A DNA stretch of 64,000 nt from Halomonas sp. (GCF_017515565.1 NZ_JAFWFN010000014.1:1-64000); one strand, 5' to 3'. Numbered from the stretch's first letter, positions 45,311-56,244 are shown. Made by a program: numbers and translations. Notes: a model not told the origin generated them from the sequence alone.

Positions 45311-46186
45311 CTAGTGAATCACCGGGGGTGGTGCACCTGGGTCATCTAACAAAATTTCAATATCCGCTGCCGTGTAGTGATATTTCGTGTGGCAAAAGTG
45401 GCATTGGGTATCAATTACGCCCTGCTCGCGCAAAATATCACGCAACTCTTCTTGTCCTAATGTGTAAAGCGCGTGACTCATCCGCTCTCGAGAGCAGGTG
45501 CAACCAAAGCGTAGCGCTTTAGGCTCGAAGACCCGTACGATCTCTTCATGGTAGAGCCGATATAGCACTTCGCGCTGTTCAAGGCCAAGCAACTCATCAG
45601 ACTTAATCGTGTCGGCCAACACAACGCTGCGCTCCCAGGCATCCACGTCTTGATTCTGCGAAGCATCCGGCAAGCGCTGAAGTAACAGCCCCCCAGCCCG
45701 CTTGCCGTCCGCCGCAAGCCATAATCGCGTCGGCAGCTGCTCCGACTGACCAAAGTAAGCCTCAAGACAGCCGCCCAAAGTACCGTGGTCTAGCGCGACA
45801 ATGCCCTGGTAGCGATGCCCTTCTCGTGGGTCGAGGGTAATCACGATTTGGCCTTCACCCACCAGTTCACGAAAGCTTGCGTATTCACTCGGCAGCACCG
45901 CGTCTTCTGCAATACGGGCAATGGCGCGCAGTTCACCACCAGGGTTAGATTCCGCCATTAACAACGCCAACGCCCCTTGGCCGCGCACTTCAATGCTAAG
46001 CGTGCCATCTAGCTTAATGGTATCGGTTAACAGCGCCACGGCAGCCAACAGTTCGCCGAGTAGCTCATTAACTGCGGGAGGGTAAGCGTGGCGGTCAAGC
46101 ACCTCTTGGTAGGCCTCGGAAAGCGTAACAATTTCGCCACGCACGTTGGTTTGGTCAAACAGGAAACGCTGGATTTGATCAGACAT
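45311..46186 (-). CDS. hslO: Redox-regulated chaperone Hsp33
   Basis: Holdase switched on by oxidation. 291 residues (E. coli 292). The C-terminal zinc switch is complete: CTC about residues 234-236 and CHFC about 269-272, the CxC-x(n)-CxxC pattern. The N-terminal domain has [13 protein letters not shown]. Follows hslR by 68 bp, with yrfG-hslR-hslO probably one operon. Confidence 0.97.
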   Translation of the reverse strand: MSDQIQRFLFDQTNVRGEIVTLSEAYQEVLDRHAYPPAVNELLGELLAAVALLTDTIKLDGTLSIEVRGQGALALLMAESNPGGELRAIARIAEDAVLPSEYASFRELVGEGQIVITLDPREGHRYQGIVALDHGTLGGCLEAYFGQSEQLPTRLWLAADGKRAGGLLLQRLPDASQNQDVDAWERSVVLADTIKSDELLGLEQREVLYRLYHEEIVRVFEPKALRFGCTCSRERMSHALYTLGQEELRDILREQGVIDTQCHFCHTKYHYTAADIEILLDDPGAPPPVIH

Positions 46187-46254
46187 AAAAAACCGTATGA
46201 AGGAGTAAGAAAAAATAAAAGCGCGTGAGGAAATCAGCGTATCGGCTGAACCTC

Positions 46255-46644
46255 TCAGTCACTCCCTTGACGCTGAAAGCGTTGAATATCACGACGCTGC
46301 TTTTTATCAGGGCGCTTAAGAGGGTGCTGCATGGCTTCGTTGGTTAAGCGTCGTGCTTCGGCTTCTTTAGCCCGGCGCTGAGCACTCTCTTCAGTTTCTG
46401 CATAGAGCTTGCGCGCCTCAGGGGCACCACGACGCTGATCGGATAACGAAGTCACTTCTACCTCATAGATATCCCACCCTTGGGGCACGCGTATTAAAGC
46501 GCCTAGCTCTACGGTTTTACTGGTTTTCACCCGTGCGCCGTCATAATGTACCTTACCGCCTTCAATCGCTTTTTTAGCGAGGGCACGGGTCTTGAAAAAA
46601 CGGGCGGCCCACAGCCACTTATCCAAGCGAACGCTATCACTCAT
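46255..46644 (-). CDS. hslR: Heat-shock protein Hsp15, S4-domain RNA-binding protein
   Basis: Rescues stalled 50S subunits carrying nascent chains. 129 residues: S4 domain at about 5-65 ([36 protein letters not shown]) and a basic, charged C-terminal tail. Between yrfG (26 bp) and hslO, the same order as in E. coli. Confidence 0.95.
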   Translation of the reverse strand: MSDSVRLDKWLWAARFFKTRALAKKAIEGGKVHYDGARVKTSKTVELGALIRVPQGWDIYEVEVTSLSDQRRGAPEARKLYAETEESAQRRAKEAEARRLTNEAMQHPLKRPDKKQRRDIQRFQRQGSD

Positions 46645-46670
46645 TAACGCTCTCCTAAGGTTTATGAGCC

Positions 46671-47333
46671 CTACCCCGGCAAGTTATTTGGCAGTAGTTG
46701 GGCAAATCGGTCTAGGGCGATAAATTCCTGTAGTTCTTTTTCAGGTCGCCGACTATCGGGCTGCTTTATACCTAACAGGTGCTTAATACCAAACTCACGG
46801 GCGCTTTCCAGTACGCTTGCATTGTCATCGATAAACAGTGTGCGCGACGGATTAAAAGGCTCGCGCTCTTGAAGGGCAAACCAAAATGCCTGTTCCTCTT
46901 TGGCAGCCCCCACATCTTCTGAGGAGATGATGGCGTCTAAGTAGCTTTCCAACCCCGTGAGCGGTAGTTTTAAGGCTAAACTGGCGCGGTCAGCGTTGGT
47001 GGCCAGCACCACGCGTGGATGGGCTTTCTTTAGCCATTTTAGAAAGTCTAGTGCGTCACTGCGTAGGCCTATCAAATGCTGCACCTCCTGCTTTAACGCT
47101 ACAATATCTACCCCTAGCTCACGACTCCAATACGCTAGGCTGTACCAATTAAGCGTGCCCTGCTCACCAATGATGCGTGCCCGCAGCTCCTCTTGGCTGG
47201 CGATATCAAGCTGGTGAAGCTCCACATAGCGCCGGGGCAAATGTTCCAGCCAGAAATGGCTGTCGAAATGCAGATCCAGCAGGGTGCCGTCCATATCGAG
47301 TAGGACAGTATCGATCCCGCGCCAATCAATCAT
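46671..47333 (-). CDS. yrfG: GMP/IMP nucleotidase, HAD family
   Basis: Haloacid-dehalogenase-fold phosphatase. 220 residues from ATG 47333, with GGAG six bases upstream; the longer frame to 47402 is not supported. Motif I DMDGTLLDLHFD has the catalytic aspartates, motif II is ATNADR, and motif IV is LFIDDNASVLE. E. coli YrfG (222 residues) acts on purine monophosphates and sits in the same place before hslR, so I use that name. Confidence 0.92.
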   Translation of the reverse strand: MIDWRGIDTVLLDMDGTLLDLHFDSHFWLEHLPRRYVELHQLDIASQEELRARIIGEQGTLNWYSLAYWSRELGVDIVALKQEVQHLIGLRSDALDFLKWLKKAHPRVVLATNADRASLALKLPLTGLESYLDAIISSEDVGAAKEEQAFWFALQEREPFNPSRTLFIDDNASVLESAREFGIKHLLGIKQPDSRRPEKELQEFIALDRFAQLLPNNLPG

Positions 47334-47403
47334 TGCCGCTCCAGTCTTAAAGAGTAAGCATGCTATTGTAGCGTAACCCGTTTTTTGCAGCCACGGAGGC
47401 ACG

Positions 47404-48018
47404 ATGTCTAATAGCGATCAATCGTCAGGCGAGACCCACACCGGCTACCCGCGCAAGCCACAGATCTTGGCCCGCCAGAGCGTGGCGAGAAGCCGTTTAT
47501 TTCATATTGAATCTCTCGACTTACGCTTCTCAAATGGTGAAGAGCGTCAGTTTGAACGCTTGACCGGCGCTGACCGTGGCGCCGTTATGATTATTGCCAT
47601 GCCCGACCCAGAGCACGTGCTGCTTATTCGTGAATACGCCGCCGGGTTTGAAGATTATGTTCTGACGCTACCTAAGGGGTTGGTAGATCCTGGCGAAGAT
47701 ATTGTCACTGCGGCCAACCGCGAACTTATGGAAGAGTGCGGGTTCGGTGCCCACTGCATTGAACCGTTGGTAGAGCTTTCCTTAGCGCCTAATTATATGC
47801 GTCACCGCATGCAGGTACTGCTCGCCACTGACCTATACCCTAAACGACTACCGGGGGATGAACCCGAGCCGCTCATTGTCGAAACCCATGCCATTGAAGA
47901 GTTACCCGCGCTGCTGCTCCGGGAGGATTTCCATGAGGCCCGTGCCATCGCTGCGCTGTACATCGCTAGAGACAAACTGCGCGAAGAGAAGCGCGACAGT
48001 GCGATGGATTTACTCTGA
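47404..48018 (+). CDS. nudE: ADP compounds hydrolase NudE
   Basis: Nudix hydrolase acting on ADP-ribose, Ap3A and NADH-type substrates. 204 residues. The Nudix box GLVDPGEDIVTAANRELMEECGF follows the GX5EX7REUXEEXGU pattern. GGAGG lies five bases before ATG 47404. Divergent from yrfG with only 70 bp between them, so the two promoters must overlap. Same arrangement as E. coli. Confidence 0.95.
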   Translation: MSNSDQSSGETHTGYPRKPQILARQSVARSRLFHIESLDLRFSNGEERQFERLTGADRGAVMIIAMPDPEHVLLIREYAAGFEDYVLTLPKGLVDPGEDIVTAANRELMEECGFGAHCIEPLVELSLAPNYMRHRMQVLLATDLYPKRLPGDEPEPLIVETHAIEELPALLLREDFHEARAIAALYIARDKLREEKRDSAMDLL

Positions 48019-48020
48019 AG

Positions 48021-48071
48021 GTGAAAAGGGAATTAAAACAAGGGCGCCATCGGCACCCCTGAGCTTTTCAC
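48021..48071. terminator. Two-tier hairpin between convergent nudE and ydgJ
   Basis: Outer arms GTGAAAAG (48021-48028) and CTTTTCAC (48064-48071) enclose an inner GGGCGCC/GGCACCC hairpin with one mismatch. Possible shared transcript end; no clear T run. Confidence 0.4.
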
Positions 48072-48081
48072 AAACGCTTTT

Positions 48082-49134
48082 CTACAAATGGTGTTTAAGC
48101 GCTATCCAACGCCGTTGCCGATGGCTGTCCAGGCCCGCTTCTAGCAGCATCATACTGCGCAGGGCATCGTCTATATTTATCGGCAACGGGACGTTATCGC
48201 GTAGGGCTGCAGCAATGCCTTCGTAGTAAGCAAGGTAATTACCCGGCAGCGTTGGGTGTTCGCGGTGCTGTATAGAAGCAGACTCGCTGTCACTTTCGCG
48301 AAGCGTCAACGTGCCGGAAGCAGCCTCACCCCAGTGCGAGGCAGGTGTTTCGCCCGCTTTTAAGCGCGCTTCTTGAGGATCAAGGCCAAGTTTTAGGTAG
48401 CTTCCCTGGGCACCATAGATGCGAAAACGCGGGGTTGGCTCAGCGATTAACGTGCCAGCACTGAGACTTACACGAAAACCGTCATACTCCAACAGCGCCA
48501 AAAAATCATCGTCGGCGCTTGCCCCTTCTCGTCGCACACCCAGGTCGAGCAGTATTGCATTAGGTATGCCAAACAGATCACTGGCTTGATCAAGTAAGTG
48601 TGGCCCTACGTCATACCAAATGCCGCTCCCTGGCGTGGCTTTTTCCTGCCAACCATCGCGCACGTCTGGCTGGAAACGATCAAAGCGCGACTCAAAACCG
48701 GCAATCCGCCCTAACGTGCCAGCCTTCAGCAAGGCTTTCACGGTTAAAAAATCGCCATCCCAACGGCGGTTATGAAATACCGAGACTAGCCGCTCTTTAT
48801 CCAGCGCCAGCGCTTTGAGCTGCTTTGCTTCAAAGTGCGTCACAGTAAAAGGCGTATCGACTACCACGTGTTTGCCCGCCATCAGTGCTGCCTTGGCAAG
48901 TGGAAAGTGCGTATCGTTGGGCGTAGAAATGACGATAAGGTCAATATCTTTACGCTGGCACAAGGAAAGCGCTTGGCTCTCGACTTCAACCTCTAAATCA
49001 GCGGGCACTTTGGCGGCATCACTGGTGGACACCGCGACCAGGTCCAGCCCCTCCGTCGCCTGAATAAGCGGTGCATGAAACGTTTTACTCGAGTAACCAT
49101 AGCCCACTAGGCCAACGTTGATAGGCGCCTTCAT
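48082..49134 (-). CDS. ydgJ: Gfo/Idh/MocA-family oxidoreductase, YdgJ-like
   Basis: NAD(P)-binding oxidoreductase of 350 residues. The Rossmann start is INVGLVGYGYSSKTFHAPLI, typical of YdgJ (E. coli 346), followed by STPNDTHFPLAKAALMAGKHVVVDTPF with the conserved proline of the family and DVGPHLLDQASDLFG in the C-terminal domain. Substrate unknown, probably a sugar or polyol derivative. Single gene convergent with nudE. Confidence 0.88.
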   Translation of the reverse strand: MKAPINVGLVGYGYSSKTFHAPLIQATEGLDLVAVSTSDAAKVPADLEVEVESQALSLCQRKDIDLIVISTPNDTHFPLAKAALMAGKHVVVDTPFTVTHFEAKQLKALALDKERLVSVFHNRRWDGDFLTVKALLKAGTLGRIAGFESRFDRFQPDVRDGWQEKATPGSGIWYDVGPHLLDQASDLFGIPNAILLDLGVRREGASADDDFLALLEYDGFRVSLSAGTLIAEPTPRFRIYGAQGSYLKLGLDPQEARLKAGETPASHWGEAASGTLTLRESDSESASIQHREHPTLPGNYLAYYEGIAAALRDNVPLPINIDDALRSMMLLEAGLDSHRQRRWIALKHHL

Positions 49135-49170
49135 TACAATCCTTAGTCAATTTGACGGTTCACGTAGAGC

Positions 49171-49197
49171 AAAAAAACAGCCCGCATCAGCGGGCTG
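49171..49197 (-). terminator. Rho-independent terminator after ilvD
   Basis: Minus-strand stem CAGCCCGC with GCGGGCTG, 4-nt loop, then seven T residues. Confidence 0.9.
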
Positions 49198-49210
49198 AGT
49201 TACACACGAT

Positions 49211-51055
49211 TTAGTCAAGTTTAGAGAGGTCGCGAACGGCACCTTTATCCGCGGAGGTAGCCAATAGTGCATAGGCTTTAAGCGCAGGGGTTACTTTACG
49301 CGGGCGCTGCTCCACAGGCTTCCATGCGTCTTTGCCTTTGGCTTCCATAGCTTCACGACGCTTAGCAAGTTCGGCGTCGGTCAGTTTGACGTTAATAGAG
49401 CGGTTAGGGATATCGATCAAAATGGTATCGCCTTGCTCCACCAAGCCAATGGCGCCGCCCGCGGCGGCTTCGGGAGAAACGTGACCAATAGAGAGCCCAG
49501 AGGTTCCACCAGAGAAGCGGCCATCAGTGAGCAGTGCACAGGCCTTTCCCAGCCCTTTCGATTTAAGGTAGGAGGTCGGATAGAGCATCTCTTGCATGCC
49601 CGGGCCGCCTTTAGGGCCTTCGTAGCGGATCACCACGACGTCTCCCTCTTTAACCTTGCCATCCAACACATTAGCAACCGCTTGGTCTTGAGACTCAACT
49701 ACATGGGCTTTGCCCTCGAACACCAGAATGGAATCATCAACGCCTGCAGTTTTTACCACGCAGCCATTGAGTGCGATGTTGCCGTAGAGCACAGCCAAGC
49801 CGCCCTCTTTAGAGAACGCATGCTCAAGGTCACGGATACAGCCAGTGGCACGGTCACCGTCCAGGCTTGGCCAGCGGGTGCTTTGCGAAAAGGCGGTTTG
49901 GGTGGGTACGCCTCCGGGGCCTGCTTTGAAGAACTCCACTACCTCTGCGCTTGGTGAGCGCATGATATCCCACTCATCCAATGCCGCTTTCAGACTGTCG
50001 CCGTAAACAGTAGGAACCGAGGTATCCAATACCCCCGCACGGTCGAGCTCGCCCAGAATCGCCATGATGCCCCCGGCGCGGTGGACATCTTCAATATGAT
50101 ATTTCTGGGTATTGGGCGCCACTTTACACAGTTGCGGCACTTCGCGAGAAAGACGGTCGATATCTGCCATGGAGAAATCTACCTCTGCCTCTTGGGCAGC
50201 GGCCAGAAGATGCAGAATGGTGTTCGTGGAGCCACCCATAGCGATATCCAGCGTCATGGCATTTCTAAAGGCGGCTTTGTTACCTATGGCACGGGGCAAC
50301 AGGTGGGCTTCTTCGCCTTCATAGAAACGCTTAGCCAGCTCCACAATCCGGTGACCCGCGTTTTCAAACAAGCGGCGGCGATCTGAGTGAGTCGCCAGCA
50401 CCGTGCCGTTCCCAGGTAGCGCTAAGCCCAACGCTTCCATTAAGCAGTTCATGGAGTTAGCGGTAAACATACCTGAGCAACTGCCACAGGTAGGGCATGC
50501 GCTGCGCTCTACTTCAGCGAGGGTCTCATCATCCACGCTGTCGTCAGCCGCCATTACCATCGCATCAACCAGATCAAGGCCGTGATCTAGCAGCTTGGTT
50601 TTACCCGCTTCCATGGGGCCGCCGGAAACAAAAATGACCGGAATATTCAGGCGCATGGCGGCCATCAGCATTCCGGGTGTGATTTTGTCGCAGTTGGAAA
50701 TACACACCAGGGCATCGGCACAGTGTGCGTTGCACATGTACTCAACGCTGTCGGCAATAATATCCCGACTTGGCAGCGAATAGAGCATGCCATCGTGGCC
50801 CATGGCAATGCCGTCATCCACCGCAATGGTATTGAACTCTTTGGCAACACCACCCGCTTTTTCTATCTCACGGGCAACTAACTGTCCCATGTCTTTTAAG
50901 TGAACATGGCCCGGTACAAACTGAGTAAACGAGTTAGCCACTGCAATAATTGGCTTATGGAAGTCGTCATCCTTCATACCCGTGGCACGCCAAAGGGCAC
51001 GGGCACCGGCCATATTACGGCCAGCAGTGGTAGTACGGGAGCGATACTCGGGCAT
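49211..51055 (-). CDS. ilvD: Dihydroxy-acid dehydratase
   Basis: Third common step of valine and isoleucine synthesis. 614 residues from ATG 51055 ([27 protein letters not shown]), with AGAGGA upstream; the frame is open to 51106 but E. coli IlvD is 616. Cluster cysteines are in [12 protein letters not shown] and [19 protein letters not shown], and the catalytic serine region is [16 protein letters not shown]. Single gene with its own terminator. Confidence 0.97.
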   Translation of the reverse strand: MPEYRSRTTTAGRNMAGARALWRATGMKDDDFHKPIIAVANSFTQFVPGHVHLKDMGQLVAREIEKAGGVAKEFNTIAVDDGIAMGHDGMLYSLPSRDIIADSVEYMCNAHCADALVCISNCDKITPGMLMAAMRLNIPVIFVSGGPMEAGKTKLLDHGLDLVDAMVMAADDSVDDETLAEVERSACPTCGSCSGMFTANSMNCLMEALGLALPGNGTVLATHSDRRRLFENAGHRIVELAKRFYEGEEAHLLPRAIGNKAAFRNAMTLDIAMGGSTNTILHLLAAAQEAEVDFSMADIDRLSREVPQLCKVAPNTQKYHIEDVHRAGGIMAILGELDRAGVLDTSVPTVYGDSLKAALDEWDIMRSPSAEVVEFFKAGPGGVPTQTAFSQSTRWPSLDGDRATGCIRDLEHAFSKEGGLAVLYGNIALNGCVVKTAGVDDSILVFEGKAHVVESQDQAVANVLDGKVKEGDVVVIRYEGPKGGPGMQEMLYPTSYLKSKGLGKACALLTDGRFSGGTSGLSIGHVSPEAAAGGAIGLVEQGDTILIDIPNRSINVKLTDAELAKRREAMEAKGKDAWKPVEQRPRKVTPALKAYALLATSADKGAVRDLSKLD

Positions 51056-51210
51056 GGTGTCCTCTACATCTTTATCATGGCCTGCCACATTCTTGGCAGC
51101 AGGCAAGTGAATCCAGCGGCTTTGAATTGTGGCATGAGCGAACCGTAGAGACTAGATGGTGAGGGTGACCAACACCCACTTTTACACACCTTCGGCCTAG
51201 CACCCCGCAT

Positions 51211-51236
51211 AAAACATGCCACCCGAAGGTGGCATG
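51211..51236 (-). terminator. Terminator after the chemoreceptor gene
   Basis: Minus-strand RNA stem CAUGCCACC with GGUGGCAUG closed by a UUCG tetraloop, followed by UUUUAU. Confidence 0.75.
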
Positions 51237-51324
51237 AACGTAGTCGATCTTCTAAGCACAAAGTACCACCGCCAAGCTACTCGTCCAGGCGTCTCCTATG
51301 AGCTTTGAATGGCATATTCATTGA

Positions 51325-53484
51325 TTAAAATTCGTCCCAGTCCTGAGCACCACTTGAGCGGGCGGGCGCAGCCGAGGATTTAGCGGCAGGCAAGTTGAGA
51401 GAGGCTTTGCGCAGCGCTTGGTTAACTTGGTTAAGCTTTTCACGTGCGGCTTGAATGCTTTCCTCCTGGGCACCTTCTAACCGGAACGCGTCAACAACGT
51501 TTGCCAACTCGAAGGCTTCTATCGCTAAGTTATCCGCGGAGGCGGCAATGCTCTGTACCTTGGTCGCGTTTTGCTGAGTGACGTTGTCCATTTCGGCAAT
51601 TGCTGTATTAATCTGACCAATACCGCTGCTCTGCTCACTGGAAGCGGTGCTAATCGACTCCATCAACTCACTAACGCGACTTACCTGCTGCATAACGTTT
51701 TCGATCGCTTTTTCCGCCTGCTCAACGGCGCTGCGTCCACCGCTTACCTCTTGAGTGGTGCTATCAATCATCTTACGAATTTCTTGAGAGGCGCCTGCGC
51801 TTCGGCTTGCTAGATTACGCACTTCGCTGGCGACTACCGCAAACCCTCGGCCATGCTCACCCGCACGGGCTGCTTCAACGGAAGCATTAAGTGCCAAAAT
51901 ATTAGTCTGGAAGGCAATACCATCGATCACCCCGATCATTTCGGTCATTTTTTCGGCGCGCTGGGCAATTCGCTGCATACGTTCAACGAGCCGCTCCATT
52001 TGCGCCTGGGTATCACGGGTACTCACAGCGTTCTGCGCGGCAAGCTCGGTGGCCTGGCGAGCATTTTCGGTGTTCTGCTGCACCGTTGAGGTCATCTCCT
52101 CCATGCTTGAAGCAGTTTGCTGAAGCGATGAAGCCTGCTGCTCGGTGCGCGACGCAAGCTCTTCGTTTTCAACGGCTATTTGTTGCACGGCAGGAGTCAC
52201 CACAGAAACGCGGTTTTCTACATCGCCTACGATGCTCGCTAAGCTAAAGCGCATAGTGTCTAGGGAATAAAGTAGCTCACCTAGCTCATCATTCGTTCGG
52301 CGGCGCTCCCGTGCCGCGAGATTGCCCGCTGCAATTTGGAAGGTCATATGCCGCGCCCCCGCCAAACTACGAAATACCGATTTTAAAATGACATAGCTTA
52401 GCCCTACCATCACTAACAGCCCCACCACAATCAGCACCAACTGAGCGATGAGCATTTGCTGACGCCCCTGCTTCGCTTCAGCCACTAGCGCTTCGGCATT
52501 ATCACGCTCTTGGCTAACGAGCTGGCTACTCGCCTCGCGAAGTATTTCGGTGGCTGGCTGTACGCTGTCGTTGAAAGCTTCAAACGCTGCAAACCCATTG
52601 GCTTCCATGACAGCAACGAGCGCTCTATCAATACCGCTGTGCCAAGTGACCAACGCAGCATCAAACGCTTCTACACTCTCCTCACCCGAATCATTGTCGG
52701 CCCGGTACTCACCCCACAGCGTTTCAATGACTTGAGTATGCCCACCCATTGTGTCGCCAACAGCCTCTAAATCAACACGTCTTGGATTGCGAATAGCAGG
52801 CTCAATCACTTCAATCGCCTGCCCTACATGCCGCTCGATACGCTGAAGATTCGCCACGGCTTCGAGGCCAGAACGGTTCAGTGTTTCCAAGCGTTCCCCT
52901 GATTGCACCAAACCTAAAACCCCTAGCCCACCAGCCAACGCCAGCAGTACCAGCGCGGCAATGACCATGCCGGTGAGCTTGGCTTTTAAGCTGGTTAGCT
53001 GAAAACGAGCAAAAAAACCGCCAATCCCACGGCGTTTTAGCTGACCCTCTGAAAGCACATAGCGGCGGGACTTTCCTTTCTCACGTATTTCGGCATATAC
53101 CTTATCGGCCAGCGCCACCTGGTTAGGCGTGGCCTTTCGGCGAAGGGAGGTATAGCCGACAATGCGATCACCATCCCTTAGCGGTGCGACGGTGGCATTC
53201 ACCCAGTAATGATCGCCGTTTTGGCGACGATTTTTGACCGTTCCCTGCCAAGTGCCGCCCGCCTGTATGGTTTTCCAAAAATCTGCATAAGCGGCTTCTG
53301 GCATATCAGGGTGGCGAATTAGGCTGTGGGGAGCGCCCATCAACTCATCCCGCGTATAGCCGCTTACTTTCACAAAAGCAGCGTTGGCGTAGGTCACATT
53401 GCCTTTTAAATCTGAGCGAGAAATTAAAACAGTTTCGTCGTCCAGCGCATATTCACGTTGGGTAATGGGTTGGTTATTGCGCAT
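51325..53484 (-). CDS. PAS-containing methyl-accepting chemotaxis protein (Aer-like)
   Basis: 719 residues. An N-terminal cytoplasmic PAS domain (about 12-120: [44 protein letters not shown]) resembles Aer, the redox/oxygen receptor. TM1 is at about 172-193. A helical extracytoplasmic domain (about 200-340) follows, then TM2 near 345-370, HAMP, and the signalling domain with the hairpin [43 protein letters not shown]. The C-terminus ends DWDEF, a match to the xWxxF CheR/CheB docking pentapeptide. Single gene. Confidence 0.92.
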   Translation of the reverse strand: MRNNQPITQREYALDDETVLISRSDLKGNVTYANAAFVKVSGYTRDELMGAPHSLIRHPDMPEAAYADFWKTIQAGGTWQGTVKNRRQNGDHYWVNATVAPLRDGDRIVGYTSLRRKATPNQVALADKVYAEIREKGKSRRYVLSEGQLKRRGIGGFFARFQLTSLKAKLTGMVIAALVLLALAGGLGVLGLVQSGERLETLNRSGLEAVANLQRIERHVGQAIEVIEPAIRNPRRVDLEAVGDTMGGHTQVIETLWGEYRADNDSGEESVEAFDAALVTWHSGIDRALVAVMEANGFAAFEAFNDSVQPATEILREASSQLVSQERDNAEALVAEAKQGRQQMLIAQLVLIVVGLLVMVGLSYVILKSVFRSLAGARHMTFQIAAGNLAARERRRTNDELGELLYSLDTMRFSLASIVGDVENRVSVVTPAVQQIAVENEELASRTEQQASSLQQTASSMEEMTSTVQQNTENARQATELAAQNAVSTRDTQAQMERLVERMQRIAQRAEKMTEMIGVIDGIAFQTNILALNASVEAARAGEHGRGFAVVASEVRNLASRSAGASQEIRKMIDSTTQEVSGGRSAVEQAEKAIENVMQQVSRVSELMESISTASSEQSSGIGQINTAIAEMDNVTQQNATKVQSIAASADNLAIEAFELANVVDAFRLEGAQEESIQAAREKLNQVNQALRKASLNLPAAKSSAAPARSSGAQDWDEF

Positions 53485-53603
53485 TCAGGGTTCCCAGGGT
53501 AGTTATTTAGAGACTGCTGATAGCTATATCGCTAATCTGGAGCTCTTTTCTATTTGTAGCTATTATCCTGTTTAATCACTCAACTTAACCAGTAAAAAGA
53601 TAT

Positions 53604-53636
53604 AAAAAAAGCGCCGTTCTTTGTAGAGCGGCGCTT
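53604..53636 (-). terminator. Rho-independent terminator after lon
   Basis: Minus-strand AAAGCGCCG with CGGCGCTTT, 12-nt loop, then a run of seven T residues. Confidence 0.88.
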
Positions 53637-53671
53637 TAATTAAACAAACAAATTACAACGTCACGCGGGGG

Positions 53672-56149
53672 CTAGCTAAACACCACGTTAGCGACATCAC
53701 GATAACGGTTGGCAAAATGCACCGTCATGCCCTCTTTTAAATAGTCGGGTAACTCGTCATAGTCCCGGCGGTTAGCGTCAGGCAAAATCACCTCGAAAAT
53801 ATCGCTACGCCGTGCGGCAATGATTTTTTCACGGATTCCTCCTACGGGTAGCACCTGCCCAGTGAGCGTCAGCTCCCCAGTCATCGCCAAGGGCCGCTCA
53901 ATCGCCTGGTGCTTGGCCAGAGAAAGTAGCGCGGTAGTCATCGTTACCCCGGCAGAGGGGCCATCTTTGGGCGTGGCGCCTTCTGGTACGTGAAGATGCA
54001 CAAAGGCGGAGTCGAAAAAGTCCGCATCCGCGCCGTACTCGGCCAAATGGCCCAGGGTGTAACTGTAGGCGATATTAGCAGACTCTTTCATCACATCACC
54101 CAGTTTACCAGTGAGTTTAAACCCACGGTCTAGGGCGTGTACTTTACCGGCTTCAATAGGCAGTGTGGCACCTCCCATAGAAGTCCAGGCAAGCCCGGTT
54201 ACCACCCCCTCACCTTTAAGCACTTTCTCTTTACGGAACAGCGGAGCACCTAAAAACTCTTCCAGGTTTTTAACCGAAATCTTTACCGTCTCTAGCTTCT
54301 CTTCTAACAGCTTAACTGCTGCCTTACGCACAATACGGTGTAGCTGTTTTTCTAACTGACGAACACCGGCTTCTCGGGCGTAGCCGTCAATCACCTGTTT
54401 AAGCGCAGCGTCGGTTAGGTTAATGCGCTTTTTCGGCAAATTGTCGCGCTTAAGCAGCTTGGGCCAGAGGTGGTGTTTAGCAATCTGCAGCTTCTCTTCA
54501 GCGATATAGCCTGACAAGCGTATCTGCTCCATCCGGTCTAGCAGCGGTGCAGGAATGTTGTCTAGGGTATTGGCCGTACAGACAAACAACACTTTGGAAA
54601 GATCCATTCGCACGTCAAGATAGTGATCAAGAAAGTCGACGTTTTGCTCAGGGTCTAGCACTTCAAGCAACGCAGAGGCAGGATCACCCTGGAACGACTG
54701 GCCGAGCTTGTCGATCTCATCCAGCATAATCACTGGGTTTTCAACTTCGACTTCTTTAAAGGCCTGCACCAGCTTGCCCGGCATGGCACCTACATAGGTG
54801 CGTCGGTGGCCCTTAATTTCAGCTTCATCGCGCATACCACCCACTGAAAAACGATAAAACTCACGGCCCAACGCTTCGGCAATCGAGCGCCCTATCGACG
54901 TTTTACCCACCCCAGGCGGGCCGACCAACAGCACAATAGAGCCGCCTACATCGCCTTTAAAAGTACCTTCCGCGAGGAATTCGATAATTCGCTCTTTAAC
55001 ATCTTTCAAACCATCGTGGTCACGGTCTAGCACCTCACGGGCTGTAGCAAGGTCTAGCTTATCCTGGCTGGTGACACCCCAAGGTAGTGACGTTAGCCAG
55101 TCCAAGTAGTTACGCGTTGTGCCGTACTCAGGGGAGCCGGTCTCCAGCACGCTGAGCTTATTCAGCTCATCATCAATGCGACTTTGAACGCGTTCAGGCA
55201 CAACCAGTGACTCCAGGCGCTGCTTGAAGGTATCAACATCGTTTTCGCGGTCGTCTTTTGAGATGCCCAGCTCACGCTGAATGACCTTCAGCTGCTCACG
55301 CAGGAAGAACTCTCGCTGGCGCTCCTGCATCTGGGCATTCACCTGCTCACTGATCTCGCCCTGCAAGAGCGCCACATCAATCTCTTTACGCAGCAACGGC
55401 AACACTTTCTGCATCCGCTCTTCCACCGACAGGGTGGCCAGCACATCCTGAAGCTCGGGGCCTTTAGCGGAGGTAATGGCAGCGGCAAAATCTGTCAATG
55501 GCCCCGGCTGATGGGGGCTGAAGCGGTTGAGATAGTGTTTTAACTCTTCGCCATAGAGCGGGTTAATCGGCAGCAGCTCTTTAATGCCGTTGATAATCGC
55601 CATGGCATAAGCGCGGGTCTCTTCGTTTTCCGCGTCAACCGGCTCTTTAGGGTAGGTCACCTCGACTAAATAGGGCGGTTCCTTGGAGAGCCAACGGGTA
55701 ATTTTAAAGCGCTGTAACCCTTGGGCGATAAACTGGATCTGCTGATCCTCGCTCTTGAGCTTATGTACTTTGACGGCGGTGCCAATCGCAGGGAAGCTTT
55801 CATGGTCAAGCGAATTCACGCCTTGCTCGCCGACAAACGCTACCCCAATGGTGTGGTGCGGTGTGTTGCCCACTCGACGCATGGTCTCTTCCCAGCGCTC
55901 ACGGTTAATAACCAACGGCTGGACTTGGGCAGGAAAGAAAGGACGATTGTGAATCGGTAGCAGATAAATACGCTCTGGCAACATTTCGCTGGCAGGCACC
56001 AGCGAATTTACCCGTTCGCCGTCGGAACGGTGCTCTTTATTTTCAGAGAACGTTTCACTTCCAGAGGGCTCTTGGTGGGACTCTTGTGGCTCGCCATCGG
56101 TTAGCCAATCAAGATCTTCGTGATCGCGGTCGTAATCTTGGTCGCTCAT
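53672..56149 (-). CDS. lon: ATP-dependent protease Lon
   Basis: Cytosolic AAA+ serine protease for misfolded and regulatory proteins. 825 residues from ATG 56149 (MSDQDYDRDHEDLDWLTDG), with GGAGG upstream. The order is an acidic N-terminal extension of about 50 residues not found in E. coli Lon (784), the LON substrate domain (about 55-250), AAA+ (Walker A GPPGVGKTS, Walker B IMLDEIDKLG), and the protease domain with catalytic serine in KDGPSAGVTM and lysine further on. A sigma-32-like promoter lies about 70 bp upstream. Confidence 0.96.
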   Translation of the reverse strand: MSDQDYDRDHEDLDWLTDGEPQESHQEPSGSETFSENKEHRSDGERVNSLVPASEMLPERIYLLPIHNRPFFPAQVQPLVINRERWEETMRRVGNTPHHTIGVAFVGEQGVNSLDHESFPAIGTAVKVHKLKSEDQQIQFIAQGLQRFKITRWLSKEPPYLVEVTYPKEPVDAENEETRAYAMAIINGIKELLPINPLYGEELKHYLNRFSPHQPGPLTDFAAAITSAKGPELQDVLATLSVEERMQKVLPLLRKEIDVALLQGEISEQVNAQMQERQREFFLREQLKVIQRELGISKDDRENDVDTFKQRLESLVVPERVQSRIDDELNKLSVLETGSPEYGTTRNYLDWLTSLPWGVTSQDKLDLATAREVLDRDHDGLKDVKERIIEFLAEGTFKGDVGGSIVLLVGPPGVGKTSIGRSIAEALGREFYRFSVGGMRDEAEIKGHRRTYVGAMPGKLVQAFKEVEVENPVIMLDEIDKLGQSFQGDPASALLEVLDPEQNVDFLDHYLDVRMDLSKVLFVCTANTLDNIPAPLLDRMEQIRLSGYIAEEKLQIAKHHLWPKLLKRDNLPKKRINLTDAALKQVIDGYAREAGVRQLEKQLHRIVRKAAVKLLEEKLETVKISVKNLEEFLGAPLFRKEKVLKGEGVVTGLAWTSMGGATLPIEAGKVHALDRGFKLTGKLGDVMKESANIAYSYTLGHLAEYGADADFFDSAFVHLHVPEGATPKDGPSAGVTMTTALLSLAKHQAIERPLAMTGELTLTGQVLPVGGIREKIIAARRSDIFEVILPDANRRDYDELPDYLKEGMTVHFANRYRDVANVVFS

Positions 56150-56216
56150 GCGCCCTCCAATCCACAGTAACCAGCAACAGTCATTAGCAACTGTCGCTGC
56201 TTGGTATAACCCATGG

Positions 56217-56244
56217 AATGCGGGCACAGAGCCAAAACTTCAAC
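56217..56244 (-). promoter_or_regulatory. Sigma-32 (heat-shock) promoter of lon
   Basis: Minus-strand GTTGAA (56244-56239), a 14-bp spacer, then CCCGCATT (56224-56217), near the sigma-32 consensus CTTGAA-N14-CCCCATNT. It lies in the 122-bp gap upstream of lon. Confidence 0.6.

Noticed and set aside
45193-45522. A 109-codon plus-strand frame
   Set aside because: Two thirds lie antisense to hslO, whose zinc motif is encoded there; no ribosome site or family similarity.
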